Of a stretch of DNA of 6,656 nucleotides, positions 1 to 5,131 are shown one piece after another. The DNA is from an uncultured bacterium (GTDB taxonomy: Bacteria; Verrucomicrobiota; Kiritimatiellia; RFP12; UBA1067): NCBI GenBank assembly GCA_946401765.1, contig CAMIVJ010000158.1:1-6656 (forward strand), in the 5' to 3' direction. The stretch's first letter is position 1; each line of letters opens with the position of its first letter. Made by a program: the position numbers and the translations under genes. A model generated the notes under the pieces. The model made no database searches. It saw nothing but the letters and a program-made list of their open reading frames with translations, and was not told where the DNA came from.

Positions 1-266
1 ACAACGCACATCTCGGCACCTAGGACTGCCACCCCTACTGGAACAGTCACAACCGCTCCAACGTAAAACAACGCAAAGCCGCTTAATCCTATACACTCAC
101 CCATAGTCATGGGAAACCACGACTCACGAGATCCATGATTCCATGCGGCCTCTGTTGAAGGGAAGAATTCACCTCTCCTAGTCACAAACATATAGCATCC
201 GCCCGACATCGAACAGCAAACGATGACAAGCAATGTCTTTGCGAATGTCTTTAGTTTGTCCATCAT
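1..266 (-). CDS. Small putative lipoprotein, possibly YceK/YidQ-like (3' end outside window)
   Basis: The reverse strand is open from an ATG at 266 to the window edge, giving 88 complete codons and no stop; a second ATG follows directly. The N-terminus has Lys at 4 and 6, a hydrophobic core (about residues 11-18) and then SGGC with Cys24. This looks like a signal peptide with a lipobox, although -3 is Ser rather than the usual Leu, so the mature protein would be a membrane-anchored lipoprotein. Mature residues include FFPSTEAAW and then a hydrophobic stretch (about 58-88). The layout of an FP/YP motif followed by a hydrophobic segment with a conserved Pro loosely recalls YceK/YidQ lipoproteins, but this is tentative and the function is unknown. 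The start lies 8 bp after the stop of the GH89-like gene, with a weak GAG Shine-Dalgarno 7 nt upstream, so it is probably the last visible gene of the operon. By eye it is more AT-rich than its upstream neighbours. Confidence 0.7.
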   Translation of the reverse strand, partial: MMDKLKTFAKTLLVIVCCSMSGGCYMFVTRRGEFFPSTEAAWNHGSRESWFPMTMGECIGLSGFALFYVGAVVTVPVGVAVLGAEMCV

Positions 267-274
267 GTGGTTAC

Positions 275-2521
275 TCAATTGCTGAGGAGCGCGGTGATTT
301 CGCGGAGGGTGCGGTGGAAGTTTTCTTCGGTGCGTGGAAGTGTTGGTGCGAGAGATGCGAGAGGCTTCGCCTTGAGCGCGAGGCGCTCCTTCTCCGCATT
401 GACCTTTATAGCAGCTTTGCGGTTGCCTGCGGAAACGACCTTCGCGAGATTTTCCGCCACCGCCTTCACGTGCGGCGCATACCAGTGGCGCGCAAGCTCG
501 TACTGGTGGCTGCGACAGTAGCCGCAAGACGAATTCTCGAATAGCGTCTTCTCGAATAGCGGATTGCGGATCTTCTCTACGGCATCGAGGCGCTGGTACG
601 ACTCCCACAGCGAATAGTCCGTGTGAAGCGCAAGGATGTCCGCCATCTTTTCGCAGAGCGCGGCGATACGATTCGCGCTGGCAACAAGGTCAGTGGAAGA
701 TGTGATTCCGCTTCCGGCTGACTTTTTCCATTTGGTGAGGTCGCAGCCGAACTTCCACACGCGCAGGGCGATTGCGCGGTCGAGGACCATGCGCGCGATG
801 TCGATGGCGTCACGCTGCACGAAAGGATCGTTCCACGGAACGCGCTGCAGAATCTCAAACGCAACCTCCGCCTCGGAGACGGGCTTCTCCCATTTCCCGA
901 TTAGCCCTCCAAGAACATTGGTGTTGCCCTCGCCGCCTATGCCTAGCACGGCTGTCGAGTAATTATTGCCCCAGTCGCGCAGCCACGATGCAGGCAGCAC
1001 GGCTTTCCACGCAGCCTTCATCGCCTCGGCATTCGCGCCGTAGCGGCTAGTGCAGAGTTCGTCCAACACGTCGCCGTGCGGAATCGGCTTGTCGGCCCAG
1101 GCGTTCGCCGTGAAAAAGCGGAGCAAGAGAGTGTCGGTGTGGCTCGACTCCGGCCAGAAGATGTAGCCCTTGCAGAAGGGATCGTTCTGGACGAGCTTCT
1201 GCCGCTTTTCGATGAGCGGATAGTTCGCGCGCGCGTCAAGCGCCTTTTCGTACGCGAGAAAGATGGAATACGTGTACGGGAACTTGCCCATCACGCCCCA
1301 GTTCGTGAATATCCTGTTGCTGCGCGGCTCGTCCGCCTCGTAGTCCCAGATGATGTCGCGCTTGGGATCGAGTCGCGGGAGCAGCGCGCGCACTTCCTCG
1401 TTCTTCCACGTGCTGTAGAAATCCCACCCGGCGAGAAGCACCTTGGCGTCGGGATAGTCGCGGTGCGCACGCGCAAGAAACATGTCAAGCGCCTTGATCT
1501 TGAGGTCGAAGTTCTTCTGCCTGTCCTTGTAGCACATCCGCTCGCCGAGTCCAATGGTGTGGAGGAGACGCGGCTCGGGCGCGTCCTTGCCATACGCCTC
1601 GACAGCCGCCGTGGTCATTTTCCAGTATTCATCGGCCCACTTGGAATCGCGGATGTCCCAGACCTGTCCGTTGCGCTCACTGTACTGTCCGTTGGAAAGA
1701 GGGAGGAACGAGGGCTTCTTCTTCTCGAGGAAATCCTCTGGCGTGCGTGAATACCAGTGCGTCATCGTGCCGAAGTCCTCCGGCATCATCAGCCCGCGGT
1801 CGAAGGCGTACTTCTGGAGCCTGCGCCGCAGTTCGCCGCGATACTGGAGGCTCCAGAAGAGAGTACGGTCGTCATAGCCCCTGCCAGCGCCGGGGAGCGG
1901 CTTCGAGGGATCAGGATATTCGCATACGTCTGGGAACGTGCGCTGGAAGAGGTCGTCCTGCCCGATGCGTAGCATCAAAACGTTGAGACGGCGCTTGAGG
2001 GACCAGTCAATCTCCTTCTTCCAGTCCTCGGGCCCCCAATGCTCTGCCTGGAAGCGCGTGAGGCCGCGGTGCGCGAAGTAGCGAATGGCGCGGTACTCGT
2101 AGTGAGCCTCCTCATGGACGTCGAGGTTCGAGAGGTCGATCGAGTCGCGCTTAGGCACCACATCGCCGTCCCAGAACCAGTGGCATCCGCCGCGACGTTC
2201 AAGGAGATCATAGAGGCCGTACCATACGCTGCGCATGTTCGAGCCGGTGATGGTGACGCTTCCTCTGGGAGAACGGGCATCTTGACCGTTCGCGCCGTGA
2301 GCGGGCTGGGAGAGCGTTCCACTAAGAATCGTATACGCGTCGCGGCCGCTCTTCGACACCTTGGGGTCGATTGCGAACGTGACGAGCCCTTCTGGCGCGT
2401 CGCGTCCGGTGATCGCCTTGTGGTACTTGGCGAACTCCGCGTTCTGTAAATCAAATTCGCCGGCAACCGCTGCGAGAGCGGCACCGGCGAACACTGCACA
2501 TAACAGTTTATTCATGTTCAT
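275..2521 (-). CDS. Secreted GH89-like protein (alpha-N-acetylglucosaminidase family, divergent)
   Basis: 748 aa, similar in size to NAGLU-type GH89 enzymes (human about 743). The family releases terminal alpha-linked GlcNAc from glycans such as heparan sulfate or mucin-type chains. Residues 1-20 look like a Sec signal peptide (Lys5, hydrophobic core, AAVA before Gly21), so export is expected. An N-terminal domain (about 25-140) carries the family-like GGCHWFW (111-117). The TIM-barrel part begins near 145 and has WKKEIDWSLKRRLN (167-180) followed by IGQDDLFQR (186-194), matching the NAGLU pattern WEREIDW...GQEAIWQR. Glu327 in GLGER and Glu458 in FWPESS fall where human NAGLU has Glu316 (NEM) and Glu446 (PEG); the separations are 131 and 130 residues. 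The rest is an alpha-helical C-terminal domain. The ATG start at 2521 overlaps the permease stop as ATGA, and no strong Shine-Dalgarno is seen, so translation is probably coupled. A second ATG at 2515 is possible. The frame stays open upstream to 3040, but that extension lies across the permease gene and is not real. Substrate is not known; identity is low, so a related specificity is possible. Confidence 0.85.
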   Translation of the reverse strand: MNMNKLLCAVFAGAALAAVAGEFDLQNAEFAKYHKAITGRDAPEGLVTFAIDPKVSKSGRDAYTILSGTLSQPAHGANGQDARSPRGSVTITGSNMRSVWYGLYDLLERRGGCHWFWDGDVVPKRDSIDLSNLDVHEEAHYEYRAIRYFAHRGLTRFQAEHWGPEDWKKEIDWSLKRRLNVLMLRIGQDDLFQRTFPDVCEYPDPSKPLPGAGRGYDDRTLFWSLQYRGELRRRLQKYAFDRGLMMPEDFGTMTHWYSRTPEDFLEKKKPSFLPLSNGQYSERNGQVWDIRDSKWADEYWKMTTAAVEAYGKDAPEPRLLHTIGLGERMCYKDRQKNFDLKIKALDMFLARAHRDYPDAKVLLAGWDFYSTWKNEEVRALLPRLDPKRDIIWDYEADEPRSNRIFTNWGVMGKFPYTYSIFLAYEKALDARANYPLIEKRQKLVQNDPFCKGYIFWPESSHTDTLLLRFFTANAWADKPIPHGDVLDELCTSRYGANAEAMKAAWKAVLPASWLRDWGNNYSTAVLGIGGEGNTNVLGGLIGKWEKPVSEAEVAFEILQRVPWNDPFVQRDAIDIARMVLDRAIALRVWKFGCDLTKWKKSAGSGITSSTDLVASANRIAALCEKMADILALHTDYSLWESYQRLDAVEKIRNPLFEKTLFENSSCGYCRSHQYELARHWYAPHVKAVAENLAKVVSAGNRKAAIKVNAEKERLALKAKPLASLAPTLPRTEENFHRTLREITALLSN

Positions 2522-3984
2522 TTGGCAGGAGTGGTTGGTTGTACGTTCTGCACTGCGGCCGCCTTCGGGGCGGCTTCGATGCCTGCGGGCTTCGGCACCG
2601 GCATAATGAGCAGCATCAGCCAGGCGACGATTCCTGTGACCAGTCCCACCATCGCGCCGATCTTGATCCAGTCGCTGAACTTTATGGGATGCTGGCCGTG
2701 CTTCTCGAGAAGGCCGGAGGCGACGATGTTGGCGGTGGAGCCCACCACGGTGATGTTGCCGCCGTAGCACGCGCCGAAGAGAAGCGCCCACCAGAGCACC
2801 GAGTACTCCGACGACATCTTCATCAGCTCCTGCACGACGGGGGTGAAGGCCGCCACGAACACGATGTTGTCCACAAACGCCGAGCCGAGCGACGAGATCA
2901 GCACCACGAGCGGGATCATTCCCGTGGGACCGCCCTTCACGTGCTGAGTGAGAGTGGTGGCAAGGTTGGCCGTGATGCCGTTTGTGCTGAGTGCGGCGGA
3001 GATCGTGAAGAGAAGCATGAAGAACAGCAGCGTCCACCACTCCACGTCGTGCTCCACGTACTGGCGGGCGCGCGATGGGCGGAGGATCATCAGAAGGCCC
3101 GCCATCACAAGAGGCGTCATGATGAGGAACGCATTGTGGTTCTCGGCGCCTTCGAGGCCGAGCAGGCCTTCAATCTGATGGTGGAAGGCGATCACGACGA
3201 CAGTGGTGAGCAACACCACGAGGCCGGCCTTGTAGGGTATCTTCGCGGTCGGGCCAAGGCCCGTCTTGCGGTGCGCCTCCATCGCCTGCGACATTGCATG
3301 GATGTCCTTGCGGAACCAGAAGAGCGTGATCAGGAACGTGCAGATCAGCGAGACAAACGCAACGGGAGTTGCGCCCACGAGGAACTGCGAGAACGTGAAG
3401 CCGGCCTTGTTGCCGATGAAGATGCCCACGGGGTTGCCGAGCATCGTCGCCGAGGAGCCGATGTTGGTGGCCATCACGGCGATGAGCACGAACGGGTGCG
3501 GCCTGAGCTTCAGGGTCTCGCACACCTGGAAGACGAGCGCGAGCACGACGACGATGGACGACACTTCGTCCACCACCGACGCCATCATCGCCGACAGCAC
3601 GCAGAGTATCGCTGTGAAAGACACTCCCGTCATCTTCTTCCTGCTGATGATCAGCTGGATCACCCATGTGAGGAAGCCAAGGTCTTTCAGCACGCCCACG
3701 ATGATCATCATGCCCACCAGGAACAGGATGATGTCGAGCTCCGTGCCTATCAGCATCTGCTTTAGCGACATCGCCTTGCAGGCCACGAGCAGCGCCACGC
3801 CTATGAACGCCACGCCCACGCGGCGCTCCCAGAAGAGGAGCGTGGTGGAGATGACGGCCGAGAACACGGCGAGCGTGAGCGCCTGCGTTGCATTCGTCGC
3901 AAGCCCGGCCTCGAGCCCGCCGAATGTCACGCCGCAGATGATGAGAAGCTGAAGTATGAACTTAGGGTTGAAGAACTTTTTCAT
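2518..3984 (-). CDS. ArsB/NhaD/SLC13-superfamily membrane permease
   Basis: 488 aa, mostly hydrophobic, with roughly 11-13 membrane segments (for example about 9-29, 34-51, 82-100, 138-156, 164-185, 200-223, 252-270, 283-301, 314-334, 353-380, 394-415, 440-463). It shows the two-fold internal repeat of the ion-transporter superfamily (citrate transporter-like fold). VVDEVSS (137-143) pairs with FVDNIVF (370-376). NIGSSATMLGNPVG (174-187) pairs with GGNITVVGSTANIV (408-421); these are the likely re-entrant loops that bind ion or substrate. The family includes Na+/H+ antiporters, arsenite pumps and Na+/dicarboxylate symporters, and the sequence alone does not say which substrate applies here. 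The first loop reads GNP where many relatives have GDP. After the last helix comes an Ala/Pro-rich tail (about 463-488), probably disordered. The ATG lies 9 bp after the EIIA-CBS stop, with only a weak AGAGAG about 13 nt upstream, and the stop overlaps the GH89-like start. The neighbouring EIIA-CBS protein is a plausible regulator of this transporter. Confidence 0.9.
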   Translation of the reverse strand: MKKFFNPKFILQLLIICGVTFGGLEAGLATNATQALTLAVFSAVISTTLLFWERRVGVAFIGVALLVACKAMSLKQMLIGTELDIILFLVGMMIIVGVLKDLGFLTWVIQLIISRKKMTGVSFTAILCVLSAMMASVVDEVSSIVVVLALVFQVCETLKLRPHPFVLIAVMATNIGSSATMLGNPVGIFIGNKAGFTFSQFLVGATPVAFVSLICTFLITLFWFRKDIHAMSQAMEAHRKTGLGPTAKIPYKAGLVVLLTTVVVIAFHHQIEGLLGLEGAENHNAFLIMTPLVMAGLLMILRPSRARQYVEHDVEWWTLLFFMLLFTISAALSTNGITANLATTLTQHVKGGPTGMIPLVVLISSLGSAFVDNIVFVAAFTPVVQELMKMSSEYSVLWWALLFGACYGGNITVVGSTANIVASGLLEKHGQHPIKFSDWIKIGAMVGLVTGIVAWLMLLIMPVPKPAGIEAAPKAAAVQNVQPTTPAK

Positions 3985-3993
3985 GGCGCCCGA

Positions 3994-4914
3994 TCACTCT
4001 CTGAATATCTTGTTGAGGAATTCCGTTAGTTTCACGATACCCACGAGGCGGCCTTCGTCGCGAACGTAGCATTTGGAGCTCTTGTGCTTCATCATCTCGC
4101 AGGAGACCTGCACGGCGGGGCTGCCGGGGGAGACGACGGGATATCTTTCGTCCATTATCGTCGTGAGCGGTGTGCTGTGCTCGTTGTCGAGAACCTGCGC
4201 GAACGGCTCGAAGTCGAGGATAGAGGAATAGTCGTCCATCCAGAGGAAATGCTCCGGGATGCAGGCGCGGAGCAGCTTGTCGGCGCGCACCACGCCCTTG
4301 AGGTTTCCTGCTGTGTCGGTCACGGGCAGTTCAGAGACATGCTCCGATATGAGGGCGCTTATGCACGTCTGGAGAGTGCCGTCGTCGGGAAGCGCCCTGA
4401 AGTCGTTCGTCATTATGTCCGCCGCCGTGAGGAACCTGGGGAGATACGCCTTGCCGCTTTCGAGGAAGCGGAACACCTCTCCGGCGCTCATCATTCCTGC
4501 GAGCAGCTTGAGGTCCGCCGGGTCGTCGAGCATGGTTCCAAGCACACGAAGCACCTTCAGGTACAGCGCCGGGTCGTCGCGCGGGATGAGCATGAGGAAC
4601 ACGATGTGCACCTTGCCGTTGCCCTCGCCTGGCCACTCAATGCCGCGCTCGCTGGTGGCGACTGCGGCGTATGGCCGCTTCAGCCCTTCTATGCGCGCGT
4701 GAGGCACGGCAAGCCCGTCCATGATCACGGTTGAACCGCACGCCTCGCGGTCGAGGACGCTCTTCGCGAGCTCGTCCCCGCCAGGGAGCCCATGACGCTC
4801 GGCAAGCCCGGTCACAAGCGTCCGCACAATGTCGTCACGCGACATTTTGCCGCACTGCGGCAACACGTCCTCCAAACCGAAGAACGCAGTAAGTTTTAAT
4901 TCTTCTTGTTTCAC
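3994..4914 (-). CDS. PTS EIIA (fructose/PtsN-type) domain fused to a CBS pair
   Basis: 306 aa, predicted cytosolic. Residues about 7-155 form an EIIA type-2 domain: REACGSTVIMDGLAVPHAR (57-74) is the active-site region, and His72 is the expected phospho-acceptor that takes phosphate from HPr or NPr. Two CBS motifs follow: about 163-216 (starting TAADIMTNDF, with HVSELPVTD) and 249-305 (starting PLTTIMDERYPVVSPG, ending LVGIVKLTEFLNKI). CBS pairs commonly sense adenine nucleotides. No EIIB or EIIC component is visible, so a regulatory role like PtsN is more likely than sugar uptake. The start is GTG at 4914; it is the only start codon between the in-frame stop at 4942-4944 and the EIIA domain, and no Shine-Dalgarno precedes it. 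It is the first gene of the cluster and sits 9 bp before the permease, which suggests that phosphorylation state and nucleotide level are relayed to that transporter; the relay is inference. Confidence 0.9.
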   Translation of the reverse strand: MKQEELKLTAFFGLEDVLPQCGKMSRDDIVRTLVTGLAERHGLPGGDELAKSVLDREACGSTVIMDGLAVPHARIEGLKRPYAAVATSERGIEWPGEGNGKVHIVFLMLIPRDDPALYLKVLRVLGTMLDDPADLKLLAGMMSAGEVFRFLESGKAYLPRFLTAADIMTNDFRALPDDGTLQTCISALISEHVSELPVTDTAGNLKGVVRADKLLRACIPEHFLWMDDYSSILDFEPFAQVLDNEHSTPLTTIMDERYPVVSPGSPAVQVSCEMMKHKSSKCYVRDEGRLVGIVKLTEFLNKIFRE

Positions 4915-4922
4915 GGCAGAAT

Positions 4923-4951
4923 AGTATACCGCTTTTACCCTTTATGTGCAA
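4923..4951 (-). promoter_or_regulatory. Candidate sigma-70-like promoter for the four-gene cluster
   Basis: On the minus strand, TTGCAC (4951-4946, only 3 of 6 consensus -35 bases) and TATACT (4928-4923, 5 of 6 consensus -10 bases) are separated by exactly 17 bp. The predicted transcription start is near 4916, only about two bases before the GTG of the EIIA-CBS gene, so the mRNA would be leaderless or nearly so. That fits the missing Shine-Dalgarno. The call rests on the good -10 box, the spacing and the position; it has no experimental support. Confidence 0.45.
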
Positions 4952-4963
4952 TGGGAAAGTGGA

Positions 4964-5052
4964 AATGTTGCCAATGTTGCCAATATCCAGTTCCAATGAC
5001 CAATTGGGCATTGGCAACATTGGAACTGGTAACACTAGCACATGGCAACATT
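4964..5052. repeat. Intergenic cluster of GGCAACATT repeats with alternative hairpins
   Basis: Four exact copies of a 9-mer lie in the spacer: AATGTTGCC at 4964-4972 and 4973-4981 in tandem, and its complement GGCAACATT at 5013-5021 and 5044-5052. They create a perfect 14-bp inverted repeat (4971-4984 with 5010-5023), a perfect 12-bp inverted repeat (CCAGTTCCAATG 4987-4998 with 5018-5029), and an 11+11 palindrome with one mismatch (4993-5014). The 14-bp and 12-bp stems share bases and cannot form together. No T-tract follows on the minus strand, so a plain intrinsic terminator is not supported. The cluster ends about 12 bp upstream of the candidate -35 box, so it could be a regulator-binding site or an mnmG 3'-UTR structure. 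Confidence 0.7.
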
Positions 5053-5131
5053 CACAGCCGTTCTGCGGAATCGTCATTGCCGGCAGCCCGTTTCACAACC
5101 GACAACTGGAGATATATTCTATGACGCATAA

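Noticed and set aside
1076..1750. 224-residue plus-strand open frame
   Set aside because: It is antisense to the GH89-like gene, which has clear family motifs throughout this stretch.
467..2943. Further CACGTG cores at 467-472, 1407-1412 and 2938-2943
   Set aside because: The flanking bases are not palindromic beyond the core, so they are ordinary coding occurrences and not additional parS-like sites.
2522..3040. N-terminal extension of the GH89-like frame to 921 residues
   Set aside because: It lies in another frame across the permease gene, is rich in Arg and His as out-of-frame translation would be, and precedes a good signal peptide that starts at 2521.
2539..3765. 408-residue plus-strand open frame
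   Set aside because: It is antisense to the permease, and its His/Glu/Arg-heavy composition is a by-product of a GC-rich membrane-protein gene on the other strand. No start signals or homology are seen.
4084..4734. 216-residue plus-strand open frame
   Set aside because: It is antisense to the EIIA-CBS gene, which has recognisable active-site and CBS motifs.
4987..5029. Intrinsic terminator after mnmG
   Set aside because: The stem is long, but no run of T follows it on the minus strand and the stem is not GC-rich.
4835..5077. 80-residue minus-strand open frame across the repeat cluster
   Set aside because: It overlaps the EIIA-CBS start in another frame, and its repetitive residues only reflect the 9-bp DNA repeats.
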